Shown one piece after another: positions 8,193-16,056 of a DNA stretch of 64,000 nucleotides. Each line of letters starts with the position of its first letter. Position 1 is the first letter of the stretch. The notes under the pieces were generated by a model, which did no database searches, was not told the origin of the DNA, and saw nothing but the letters and a program-made list of their open reading frames with translations. The DNA is taken from NCBI GenBank assembly GCA_002399405.1, contig DHDP01000018.1, forward strand, positions 311,339-375,338, given 5' to 3'. The position numbers and the translations under genes were made by a program. The stretch is from Treponema sp. UBA4873 (GTDB lineage Bacteria > Spirochaetota > Spirochaetia > Treponematales > Treponemataceae).

Positions 8193-9180
8193 GTTTCATA
8201 CTCCTTGTCGTTTTATTCCTTATTTTTATCTGTCCGGCGTTTTTTTTCTTTGCTGCAGGTTTTGACATTTCTTTTGTTAAAACCTTCGGAACAGTAAAAA
8301 GTGACTTACTTATCGACTTTTTCTCGTCACGCTTTTTTTTAGCTATTATTTTATTATATTCCGCAAGCCCTCCGTCGTGTGCGTATGCGAACAGAAAGGT
8401 ATTGATTTTGAGCTTATTGTCGTTGTAAAGGTTGATCGATTTGTAGAGATTCCGGTAATAACCGAGCAGTTCGTATTTCATCGAGAATGTCTTTGTATAC
8501 GAAAGCGGCGACTCGCACGCTGAACCGAGCCGCTTCACATAAAAATACAGCGGCTTTTTAATCGTCGAGATGCAGTATTCGTTCGTGATGTACTGCAGGT
8601 ATTCCAGATTGAACAGAAAGTCTTCGCACCATTTGAACCGGGGCGAAAAAAATATGTGATGCTGCTTGATGATTTCGGCGCGGTATAATTTATTCCATAC
8701 GACGCCGTAATAAAAATCGGCGGGGGCGTCAGCCATGCATTCGGCGAAATGTTCACGTGTTATAAGCAGGTCTTCCTTTATGTCGCTCATCGGAATCGTC
8801 ACGTCGTTTATGACGCGCAGAAATCCGGCAATCACGAAGTCCGTTTTATCTTCTACTGCCCGTTCTACGTATTCCGAAACAGCGTCGGGAGCGAGCCAGT
8901 CGTCGCTGTCTGCGAACGTAATATATTTCCCCTTTGCATGCATAATGCCGTTGTTGCGCGCTTCCGAGACGCCTTTGTTTTCCTGTGAAAGTGTGATGAA
9001 CCGCTTGTCTTTACTGGAATACGTTCTGCAGATTTCCTCGGAGCCGTCGTCGCTGCCGTCGTTTATCATCAGTACTTCGATATTTCCGTATGTCTGTGCT
9101 CTGCATGAATCGAGGCAGCGGTTCATGTATTTTTCTGCGTTATATACGGGTATAATGATGGAAACAAGAGGTTTAGTCAT
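8164..9180 (-). CDS. Family 2 glycosyltransferase
   Basis: An inverting GT-A glycosyltransferase of 338 residues, cytosolic or membrane-associated, likely to add sugars to a surface glycan. Residues 1-100 hold the nucleotide-sugar fold: VSIIIPVYN at the start, NDGSDDGS (40-47), and the metal-binding DSDDW at 91-95. The C-terminal 60 residues are strongly basic (many Lys) and may bind membrane or nucleic acid. The last 29 bases overlap the next gene, so the extreme tail may exist mainly because of that overlap. The start at 9180 lies one base after the stop of the OmpA-like gene, showing tight coupling. Donor and acceptor are unknown. Confidence 0.92.
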   Translation of the reverse strand: MTKPLVSIIIPVYNAEKYMNRCLDSCRAQTYGNIEVLMINDGSDDGSEEICRTYSSKDKRFITLSQENKGVSEARNNGIMHAKGKYITFADSDDWLAPDAVSEYVERAVEDKTDFVIAGFLRVINDVTIPMSDIKEDLLITREHFAECMADAPADFYYGVVWNKLYRAEIIKQHHIFFSPRFKWCEDFLFNLEYLQYITNEYCISTIKKPLYFYVKRLGSACESPLSYTKTFSMKYELLGYYRNLYKSINLYNDNKLKINTFLFAYAHDGGLAEYNKIIAKKKRDEKKSISKSLFTVPKVLTKEMSKPAAKKKNAGQIKIRNKTTRSMKHGTGTTKKR

Positions 9181-9181
9181 G

Positions 9182-10540
9182 TTACCAGTCTCTCTGAATA
9201 TATGTTGCCTTGGGACGGGCTGTTATATCGACGCGGCGGTTAAGCCGGCGGCCTTCCTCCGTTTCGTTCGAACCGATCGGATTGGCTCCGCCGTATCCTT
9301 TATAGGTGAACAACTCTTTCGGAATACCTTGCGCTGCAAGCGCGTTCATGACGGTACGCGTACGTTCGACAGAGAGGTCCAGCTGCCCGGCAGGTTTTCC
9401 GACGTCGGCCGTGTAGCCTTCAACGAGAATAGTAAACTCGTTGTCCCTGATGAGTTCCTTGAGCTTTTCCGCAATCACGTCGATACGCTGCTGCTCTGAC
9501 GAAAGAAGCTGCGCAGAGTCGGGCCTGAATTTCAAGTCTACGGAGAACTGTATGCCGGCAATACTGTCGGTCACCGTAATTCCCGGAACCTTGTTTTCGT
9601 AGAAATACTGTTTGACTGTCGCGTACGCAACATAATACGCCTCGTCCTTCTGCGGAACGGCGACCTCGCGGACAAGTTCGTCTTTATCGAGAAGTATGAC
9701 GACCTTTCCTTTCTGAAGGAGCGCAACGTTCTGCGGGACGGAGAGAATGCGCAGCGAATCGTCAGTGTGAATCACGGGATCTGTACGGTTTCGGCCGTAT
9801 ACTTTGTACGCCCGTATATACAGCGGGTCCGTTCCGACCCGTTCAGCGTATTTCGTTTCGTCGTCGGAATATCCGTACAGTACGATTCCGTTTTTTTTAG
9901 CTTCCTCGTTTTCCATCATGTCGCGGGCGTATATCTGGTCCATATCCTCGTTCCATATTTCGGGAAAAAAACACGGAGAGACTGAACTTTCGACGTATTC
10001 GCCCTGCACAGGAAGGCTGCCGCGCGCGTCGATGATGATGCCCGTGTACGGACGGGATGAAACGGAATCAATCGGCTGCTGCGGCGTGTACGGATATTTC
10101 TGCCTGATGAACAGCCGGCCTATTTCGTTCATGTTCACCGTGTTCACCGTTGAAAGCGTCAAGCCGTCGCTGCTGAACACGTCCTGCGTCATCTTTCCCG
10201 TTTCGATGATGTCAGTTATCTGCTCGAACGAAAGCGTATTGTCGAGTATGAAATCGCCGAGCAGGCTGTTGTTGTCGATGCAGAGCGACAGCAGCGGATC
10301 TTTGATAAGCAGCGGCAGCTTCATGTGCATGCGGACTGTCGCCGCATTTCTGCCCGACGGAAGCTCGATTCCCGCTTTTTTCGTGTCGAGCGCAACCGAC
10401 GAGACGAACTGCCGCGTAATCCAGTTTACCCTGCTCGAAGACGTCATCGTCGTCCCGGTGCCGGATTGCGCCGCTGCCGGCAGTGCGCAGAGAGAGAAAA
10501 GTATTCCTGCTGCAAACATCCGTAAAAATGATTTTTTCAT
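9182..10540 (-). CDS. OmpA-family outer-membrane/peptidoglycan-binding protein
   Basis: A 452-residue exported protein with a signal peptide (residues 1-24, cleavage near ALPAAA-Q). A long N-terminal region of about 300 residues has no domain I recognise. The C-terminal OmpA domain (about 330-445) includes FRPDSAQL, VEGYTADVG, LSVERTRTV and the NETEEGRRLNRRVDI motif that grips the peptide of peptidoglycan. It is 23 bases downstream of the lytic transglycosylase gene and is probably made with it, which fits a protein that ties the envelope to the wall. A second protein with the same C-terminal domain is at 41267-42568. Confidence 0.9.
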   Translation of the reverse strand: MKKSFLRMFAAGILFSLCALPAAAQSGTGTTMTSSSRVNWITRQFVSSVALDTKKAGIELPSGRNAATVRMHMKLPLLIKDPLLSLCIDNNSLLGDFILDNTLSFEQITDIIETGKMTQDVFSSDGLTLSTVNTVNMNEIGRLFIRQKYPYTPQQPIDSVSSRPYTGIIIDARGSLPVQGEYVESSVSPCFFPEIWNEDMDQIYARDMMENEEAKKNGIVLYGYSDDETKYAERVGTDPLYIRAYKVYGRNRTDPVIHTDDSLRILSVPQNVALLQKGKVVILLDKDELVREVAVPQKDEAYYVAYATVKQYFYENKVPGITVTDSIAGIQFSVDLKFRPDSAQLLSSEQQRIDVIAEKLKELIRDNEFTILVEGYTADVGKPAGQLDLSVERTRTVMNALAAQGIPKELFTYKGYGGANPIGSNETEEGRRLNRRVDITARPKATYIQRDW

Positions 10541-10563
10541 AGGTTTACTCTTTGAGTATCGGT

Positions 10564-11781
10564 CTAATTTGCAGGTATATAGAGGATTTTTCCGATTTTA
10601 AGCACTGCTTTTTCCGATACATTGTTCGCGTCACAGAGTGATTTTACCGTAACGCCGTATTTTTTGGCTATGCCCCACAACGAATCTCCCGATTCGACTG
10701 TGTGCCGTGCGCGGAATGTGTACGGCGTAATAGTGCTGAGTGCGTCTTTCGCCGACTGTTCCATTCCTTCCGGCACCCGGATGCTCCATGTTCCTGACGG
10801 CGGCGTTATGCCGCGCGTAAGGGCGGAATTGAGATTGAGCAGCAGCGCTTCGTCTATGCGGAGTTCGTTCGCAAGCCGCTTGAGCGAAACGGAGCCGTCG
10901 ACGTTCACATAGTCGAAACAGCCTGCGCGGGGATTCACCGGTTCTCCGTTCCTGTCCGAGGCGGAGGGGAGCGTAATGTTGTAGTATGCGGCGTTCTGTA
11001 CGAGGTCGGCTATAGCGATGAGTTTCGGCACATACTGCACTGACTGGTCGCGCAGCAGTCTGTGTTCCGCAAGATACCAGAAATCCTTTCCCGGATATTT
11101 TTTCAGCGTGCGCGCCATAGCGCCTGCGCCGCAGTTGTAAGCGGCGATCGCAATCGGCCAGTCGCCGAAGGTTTTGTAGTTTTCCTGCAGTTTCGAGAGC
11201 GCCGCATCAGTCGATTTCCACGGGTCAAGCCGCTCGTCGACAAAGTCGCTGCGGACCAGAAACGGTTTCGTACTGTTCGACATAAACTGCCACAGGCCGA
11301 GCGCACCTGCGCTTGATTTTGCGTCTGTCTTGTAGCTCGATTCAACGACCGGAAGATACTCAAGCAGCGTGGGCATATTCCGTTCCTTAAGCTGCCTGCG
11401 GACATAAAGCCGGTACTGTTCACCGTCTTCAAGCACTGCGGTAAGCCATTTGATGCCGCCGGGTGTGAGGTAATATTTGCGGTATTTATCCACGAGCATG
11501 TCGTCCGCACCCGAAATTTCAAGGGGCGTGTAGGGGATTGCGGCCGGAACGGTAAGTTCGACCGCGCTGTCAGCAGAATCGGAATCTCCGCTTCCTTCCT
11601 CAACGGGAACGGCAGCCGGAACAGGAAGTGCATCAGCATTGTCCGCTGCACCTGAAACAGCGTCGTCTGTCTCTGCCGGTGCGACCGAAGCAACGGACGG
11701 AAACGGAATATTGTCTGCAGGGAGCCGTGCAGTGAATAGTAAGAACAGACATGCGGCATACGGCAAACGTCCTTTACGCAT
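10564..11781 (-). CDS. Lytic transglycosylase with LysM domain (MltD-like)
   Basis: A murein-cleaving enzyme of 405 residues. I chose the ATG at 11781, which overlaps the stop of the upstream lipoprotein gene (TAATG) and gives a clean signal peptide (MRKGRLPYAACLFLLFTARLPA). A longer frame from 11814 would overlap the upstream gene by 34 bases. Residues 25-85 are an acidic, Pro/Ala-rich linker. The SLT domain follows with catalytic E147 (PVVESSY), SAGALGLWQFM and AAYNCGAGA. One LysM repeat (HTVESGDSLWGIAKKYGV) is at the C-terminus. The order lipoprotein, transglycosylase, OmpA-like protein suggests a wall-remodelling unit. Confidence 0.94.
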   Translation of the reverse strand: MRKGRLPYAACLFLLFTARLPADNIPFPSVASVAPAETDDAVSGAADNADALPVPAAVPVEEGSGDSDSADSAVELTVPAAIPYTPLEISGADDMLVDKYRKYYLTPGGIKWLTAVLEDGEQYRLYVRRQLKERNMPTLLEYLPVVESSYKTDAKSSAGALGLWQFMSNSTKPFLVRSDFVDERLDPWKSTDAALSKLQENYKTFGDWPIAIAAYNCGAGAMARTLKKYPGKDFWYLAEHRLLRDQSVQYVPKLIAIADLVQNAAYYNITLPSASDRNGEPVNPRAGCFDYVNVDGSVSLKRLANELRIDEALLLNLNSALTRGITPPSGTWSIRVPEGMEQSAKDALSTITPYTFRARHTVESGDSLWGIAKKYGVTVKSLCDANNVSEKAVLKIGKILYIPAN

Positions 11782-12827
11782 TACAGCTTGTCGCCCATGT
11801 AGATGCCCGCCCATTCCCAGTTTCCGTGAATGTCAGGGTCGACCGGAAAGTTTACTTTACGGAAATATAAATACCAGGTGGAGACATACTGGCTCCATCC
11901 CCACGTCTTGAGGTACGCCTCGTTGGGAGTCGTTCCTTCTTCGATGTCCTGACTGAAATAGATGCGCTGACCGCGCATGTAGTTGCGCATGGAAAATTCT
12001 TCCTGAGAATTCGGATCCATTTCGTCCTGTTTCCACGACATGGAGAAAAAATTCACCTTCGAGCGGTAATTGTCGAGCGTGCGCCAGTCGTAGTTGCTGA
12101 TTGCCTTTTTGACGGCATTTTCAAGCGCCGGCAGACTTTCGAACGTCCAGTCCTTTGACGAGTTGTTAAAATCGACGAGCTGACGCGCTTCCGCGTATGC
12201 GTTCGGCTCGCCGGCTATCTGAATCGTTGATGCATCGGGCTGCTCGAGAAACTGAGAGAACGATTTGAGCGCAGGACTCCAGTCGCTGTCCTTTTCGTAT
12301 TCAAGCGCGAGCCGCAGATACAACTCCGTAATACTCACGTCGGACGGGAAACGGTTTATCATCTCGTTGAAGTACTTAATGCGGTTGCGCGGCGTTTTGC
12401 TTATCTGGATAAGATTCTTGAGGCAGATAAAATGGATCGACTGGCCCTTGACGAGCAGATCGGGATACTGGCGCAGAATACGGTCGAAGTAGTATTCCGC
12501 GAACGGTTCGGCGCCCGTTGAAAGGTACGCATATGCCGTCATGAGCAGCCAGTATGAGTCGTACGTGTCGTCGGGATGGCGTTCGACCCAGTCGGTAAGG
12601 AAGAGGATTGCATCCTGATAATCTTTCACCGAAAGCTGATTGTTTGCTATCTGATTCACGATTGCATACCGGCTGCCCGAATCGAGATTCGGCTTTTCAA
12701 GCAGTCCTTTCAGCTGATGCTGAGTTTGATCTATCGTTTTTACGCGTCTTTCTGACGATGACGAGCATGAGAAAAAAGACGCCAGTACGGCAGTACATAC
12801 GGCTGCAAAAAGAAATTTCTTCACCAT
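11781..12827 (-). CDS. TPR-like lipoprotein, treponemal conserved type
   Basis: A 348-residue lipoprotein with a signal ending in LASFFSC, lipidated cysteine C21. The body is mostly alpha helical with repeated aromatic/small patterns typical of tetratricopeptide-like repeats (for example LTDWVERHPDDTYDSYW and FDRILRQYPDL), so it probably scaffolds other envelope proteins. It is the first gene of the minus-strand envelope operon. The promoter -10 box ends only seven bases before the ATG and no ribosome site is visible, so the transcript looks leaderless. Function within the envelope is unknown. Confidence 0.8.
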   Translation of the reverse strand: MVKKFLFAAVCTAVLASFFSCSSSSERRVKTIDQTQHQLKGLLEKPNLDSGSRYAIVNQIANNQLSVKDYQDAILFLTDWVERHPDDTYDSYWLLMTAYAYLSTGAEPFAEYYFDRILRQYPDLLVKGQSIHFICLKNLIQISKTPRNRIKYFNEMINRFPSDVSITELYLRLALEYEKDSDWSPALKSFSQFLEQPDASTIQIAGEPNAYAEARQLVDFNNSSKDWTFESLPALENAVKKAISNYDWRTLDNYRSKVNFFSMSWKQDEMDPNSQEEFSMRNYMRGQRIYFSQDIEEGTTPNEAYLKTWGWSQYVSTWYLYFRKVNFPVDPDIHGNWEWAGIYMGDKL

Positions 12828-12834
12828 ATTTTTT

Positions 12835-12864
12835 ACTGTAACACAAGCGGGTTGTTATTGGCAA
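12835..12864 (-). promoter_or_regulatory. Promoter of the envelope operon, sharing its -35 with the divergent promoter
   Basis: On the minus strand, TTGCCA (12864-12859) and TACAGT (12840-12835) are spaced by 18 bases. Start of transcription is expected at 12827-12829, essentially at the ATG. The -35 hexamer is the complement of the TTGGCA used by the plus-strand promoter, because the sequence TTGGCAA reads as TTGCCAA on the other strand. Confidence 0.5.
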
Positions 12865-12886
12865 GACTCGATGTTAGGTGTATTCT
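12858..12886 (+). promoter_or_regulatory. Promoter of the membrane protein gene at 12896
   Basis: TTGGCA (12858-12863) and TATTCT (12881-12886) are spaced by 17 bases. The same -10 hexamer, TATTCT, is seen before yajC. Transcription should start near 12893, three bases before the ATG. Confidence 0.55.
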
Positions 12887-12895
12887 ATATAAACC

Positions 12896-13507
12896 ATGAA
12901 AAAGCGCAGTCCGAAATTTTACAATACTATCCTTGCATTAGGCATGTTGATGATTATTGCAGGTTTTCTTATGTTCGTGCTGTTTTCAGAAACGGCGGAA
13001 AATAGTACCGCGGTGCTCTGGCCGGTACTGCTGATGGTCTGCGGCGCGGTTTTTCTGTATTTTACAATGTCTTTTACAAACAATTCTTTTCAGCTCTTTC
13101 TCGGACTCCTTCTTACATCCTCCGGTATTTTATTCAGTCTTTGCAGAAGCGGAATAATTCCTTACCGATTACAGGAATGGTGGCCGGTTTCCGTCGTTTT
13201 TGCGGGTTTTTCTCTTTTTGCGTCAGGATATTACAAGCATCGGAAAATTCTTTTTGCATATACGTTTCCCTCTCTGACGCTCGTCGTGCTCGGTACTTTG
13301 TTTCTGTTTTTTTCTTTCCATGTCGTTCATGTTTCATTACGGAGTTTTGTTGCGCTTACAGGACCTTTTCTTCTGATCGCTGCAGGACTGTTTCTGGTTT
13401 TTCTTTTCCTGTTTCAGAAAAGGCACAGCAGTTTTCATATTGAGGATGAGTCTGATGAAATAGACGACGATGCCGGGATTTTCTCAGAACAGGGTGACAA
13501 CAGGTGA
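12896..13507 (+). CDS. Six-helix integral membrane protein of unknown function
   Basis: A 203-residue protein with about six hydrophobic segments (roughly 12-31, 38-57, 63-82, 94-111, 117-137 and 146-171) and an acidic C-terminal tail (EDESDEIDDDAG). I do not recognise a family with confidence. It is phenylalanine- and leucine-rich. There is no convincing ribosome site, and the predicted transcription start is about three bases from the ATG, so it may be read from a leaderless message. Its stop overlaps the GTG of the next gene by four bases, so the two are translationally coupled and may act together in the envelope. Confidence 0.75.
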   Translation: MKKRSPKFYNTILALGMLMIIAGFLMFVLFSETAENSTAVLWPVLLMVCGAVFLYFTMSFTNNSFQLFLGLLLTSSGILFSLCRSGIIPYRLQEWWPVSVVFAGFSLFASGYYKHRKILFAYTFPSLTLVVLGTLFLFFSFHVVHVSLRSFVALTGPFLLIAAGLFLVFLFLFQKRHSSFHIEDESDEIDDDAGIFSEQGDNR

Positions 13508-15276
13508 GCATCGCTTCGAAGTTTGCGCGATATGTTATTTTTCTCTGTCCGATTGTCTGCATTTTTCTTTCCTGCGGTTCCGTTCCGAAAACCGCTGCTG
13601 CAAATCAGTCGTCGAAAGAGTATGCACCTGATTCTTCCCGGGACGGAGAGGCGACATCCGCCGGCGGCACATCGATAAAAATAGACAAGTCGCGGAAGAA
13701 CAGCAGAACGTATTTTTCCGGCATCGACGGAAAAGTTATGGCCGGCGTTGAAAACGGCTCTCCCGATTCAATCCGCGCCGCCGTGTCCGCTATCAGAAAA
13801 CCCGAGCTTGATTATACGGAAACGGAGAAAGTGCTTCTTTCCGTAACGGCTGCCGTCATGGAAATGGTCTGGCCGTCCGAAAAAATCGACTGGGATGTAC
13901 CGGAAGTGACCGATGTGACGCCGTATCTCGGCGCAATCGATTCCGCCCGCAAAGGCGTTTATGACTTAAGCACCGGCAACGTTGATTTTCTCACGCTTGT
14001 TCTGCCCTCTGTCGTCGTCATATCGGCTGACGATGTCGCAGACTATGCGCAGACGGCGGAACAGGCGCTTACTGCCGGACTGCAGCTTCGTCCCGATTCC
14101 GTACTTGCGCATTATCTGCTCGGGATCCTCTACGGGAAGACCGGCCGGAACAGCGATGCGCTTTCCCATTTTGCGGCTGCGTCCCGGGGAGCACCTTCGT
14201 GTTTTGAAACAGCATATGCGCAGGCGGACTGTCTTAAACGTCTCGGACGAATGGAGGAATCGTCCGCCATTGCGGGATCGCTCGTTGCACGGTATCCGTC
14301 CGACATACGGATTCTCAAATTGTGTGCGGAAACTTCCTTTTCCCTGAAGAATTATTCCGCCGCAGAGGAGTATGTCGCGCGCGTGCTCCAGCAGGATCCG
14401 AACGATCTTGAGTATGTGCTTTTCCGCGCACGCATTCTCACCGAAAAGGGCGACTACATCCGCGCGGCATCGCTGCTCGACGTGTATGCCCGGCAGAACA
14501 GTATTTCACGCGACTATCTGCTGCTCCGCGCCCGCATTCAGCGCGACTGGAGCAAAAATATATCAGCTGCAGTGTCCACTATAGAGACAGCTCTGGCGAA
14601 ATATCCCGGCGATACCGACGTTCTGCTGTTTGCCGCTCAGCTTGCTTCCGCAACGGATGCTCCTGTGGCGGGAAAAACGTCCGAGCAGCTTGCAGAGGCC
14701 GTTCTTGCAATCAGTCCCGATAATACGGAAGCGCTGCGGTATCAGGTGGAGGGAATGGTTGAGTCCGGTACCTGGCAGAAAGCGTATGCTTTGAGCAAAA
14801 AACTTCTCGCAAAGGACAATTCGCATCAGACTGCATTCACGCATATCCGCATATGTCTGGAGCTCGGCAAGAAAGACGAGGCATGGAACCTTATTTCACC
14901 GCTGTACCGCGACTATCCCGACGACGAGAATGTGCTGCAGTCGTACATTATCGTGCTTACACGTACCGACCGCGCATCTCAGGCGCTTTCGCTCATAAAC
15001 TCAAGACTGCCCGACGCATCGCCCAAAATGAAGAGTTTTTTCTACTACCGGCGCAGTTTTCTCGACTCGACTCAGGATGAGTCGCTTGCCGACCTCCGCT
15101 CAAGCCTTATCGCAAATCCCCGCAATGCTGACGCACTGTTCCGCCTGTATCAGCTGTATTACAATCAGAAGGATTACCGCAAAGCTCAGTACTACCTCAA
15201 GCAGGTGGTCGCGCTCGACCCGAATAACGCCGCCATGCGGAAACTCAACGACGACCTGACAGGGCTCATAAAGTAA
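13504..15276 (+). CDS. TPR-repeat lipoprotein
   Basis: A 590-residue lipoprotein that starts with GTG (GTGA overlap with the upstream stop). The signal segment ends FLSCGS, giving lipidated C24. Residues about 180-590 hold a long run of tetratricopeptide repeats, for example AHYLLGILYGKTGRNSDAL, FETAYAQADCLKRLGRM and the C-terminal DALFRLYQLYYNQKDYRKA unit. Such proteins serve as periplasmic or outer-membrane scaffolds. The neighbours are an envelope operon on one side and the Sec accessory genes on the other. The exact partner is not visible. Confidence 0.87.
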   Translation: MSIASKFARYVIFLCPIVCIFLSCGSVPKTAAANQSSKEYAPDSSRDGEATSAGGTSIKIDKSRKNSRTYFSGIDGKVMAGVENGSPDSIRAAVSAIRKPELDYTETEKVLLSVTAAVMEMVWPSEKIDWDVPEVTDVTPYLGAIDSARKGVYDLSTGNVDFLTLVLPSVVVISADDVADYAQTAEQALTAGLQLRPDSVLAHYLLGILYGKTGRNSDALSHFAAASRGAPSCFETAYAQADCLKRLGRMEESSAIAGSLVARYPSDIRILKLCAETSFSLKNYSAAEEYVARVLQQDPNDLEYVLFRARILTEKGDYIRAASLLDVYARQNSISRDYLLLRARIQRDWSKNISAAVSTIETALAKYPGDTDVLLFAAQLASATDAPVAGKTSEQLAEAVLAISPDNTEALRYQVEGMVESGTWQKAYALSKKLLAKDNSHQTAFTHIRICLELGKKDEAWNLISPLYRDYPDDENVLQSYIIVLTRTDRASQALSLINSRLPDASPKMKSFFYYRRSFLDSTQDESLADLRSSLIANPRNADALFRLYQLYYNQKDYRKAQYYLKQVVALDPNNAAMRKLNDDLTGLIK

Positions 15277-15298
15277 ACGGGACAACAGCTCGGATAGA

Positions 15299-15554
15299 AG
15301 TCGAAGGAAGAAAATACTTGCGCATTTTCAATTTATATAGACGTAAAACAATCTTGTCCGTTCCGTTGGGCAAGGTTTAGATTTGGAAGTCGAAGGAAGA
15401 AAATGCTTGCGCATTTTCAATTTATATAGACGTAAAACAATCTTGCCCGTTCCGTTGGGCAAGGTTTAGATTGAAAGTCGAAGGAAGAAAATGCTGACGC
15501 ATTTTCTATTTATTTAGACGTAAAACAATCTTGCCCGTTCCGTTGGGCAAGGTT
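15299..15554 (+). repeat. Three tandem 88-89 bp hairpin units
   Basis: Units begin at 15299, 15388 and 15476 with AGTCGAAGGAAGAAAAT and are nearly identical. The third is a little diverged and loses the end. Each carries two hairpins: AAAATGC-TTGC-GCATTTT (in unit 2 at 15400-15417) and CTTGCCC-GTTCCGTT-GGGCAAG. The A/T-rich link ATTTATATAGACGTAAAACAA lies between them. Unit 1 has changes that weaken or keep pairing (AAAATAC, CTTGTCC as a G-U pair). In unit 3 the first hairpin loop is changed (TGAC) while both stem arms are kept. The array fills most of the 369-base gap between the TPR lipoprotein and yajC. There are no spacers, so it is not a CRISPR array. Confidence 0.9.
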
Positions 15555-15560
15555 GTTTTA
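15521..15560 (+). terminator. Strong hairpin terminator at the end of the third repeat unit
   Basis: Arms at 15521-15536 and 15545-15560 pair over all 16 positions with one G-U pair, around an 8-base loop. The arms begin TAAAACAA and end TTGTTTTA, so the U-tract lies within the stem and the element can work in both directions. Units 1 and 2 have only the inner seven base pairs. It separates the TPR lipoprotein unit from the yajC promoter. Confidence 0.7.
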
Positions 15561-15563
15561 CTC

Positions 15564-15592
15564 TTGACTGTCTACTCTGTGCATGATATTCT
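15564..15592 (+). promoter_or_regulatory. Promoter of yajC-secD-secF
   Basis: TTGACT (15564-15569) and TATTCT (15587-15592) are spaced by 17 bases. It begins directly after the terminator of the repeat array. Transcription should start near 15599, giving a leader of about 47 bases with AGGAAGGA before the yajC ATG. Confidence 0.65.
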
Positions 15593-15645
15593 TTTAAAAC
15601 TGATATTTTTGTCAGATTTTATAGAAAAACAGGAAGGATATTTCT

Positions 15646-16041
15646 ATGTCATTTGTTCCATTCTTACAGGCTGCCAGTACGTCTACGACGGGCGGTTTCC
15701 TATCATCAGCAGTGCTGATGGTTCTGCTTATTGTAATCTTTTATTTCTTTTTGATTCGTCCGCAGAACAAAAAGCAGAAAGATACAGAAAAAATGCTTGC
15801 TGCTCTTAAAAAGGGCGACAAAGTTACTACAATCGGCGGTATTCACGGTATTGTTTCTTCTCTTAAAGAAAAAACGGTTATTGTTAAAGTTGATGATAAT
15901 GTGAAAATAGAATTCAGCCGTTCGGCTATCTCCGGAGTCGAGAACGAATCCGCAGCAAATGAAAAATCTGCAAAGGATGTAAAAAAAGCTTCAGATGATG
16001 CAGCACCTGCAGATGCCGGATCGTCGGAAGAAAAGAAATAA
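15646..16041 (+). CDS. yajC: Preprotein translocase accessory protein YajC
   Basis: A 131-residue inner-membrane protein that joins SecDF next to SecYEG. It has one membrane helix (about 21-38) followed by FFLIRPQNKKQKDTEKM and the conserved LKKGDKVTTIGGIHGIV segment (about 54-68). The C-terminal 30 residues are a charged Ala/Ser/Lys/Glu tail. A GGAAGGA site lies at good distance. It heads an operon with secD (15 bases later) and secF. Confidence 0.96.
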   Translation: MSFVPFLQAASTSTTGGFLSSAVLMVLLIVIFYFFLIRPQNKKQKDTEKMLAALKKGDKVTTIGGIHGIVSSLKEKTVIVKVDDNVKIEFSRSAISGVENESAANEKSAKDVKKASDDAAPADAGSSEEKK

Positions 16042-16056
16042 TCTGGAGAAATCAAA

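Noticed and set aside
15299..15554. CRISPR array
   Set aside because: The 88-89 bp units are directly abutting with no unique spacers, and no cas gene is nearby.
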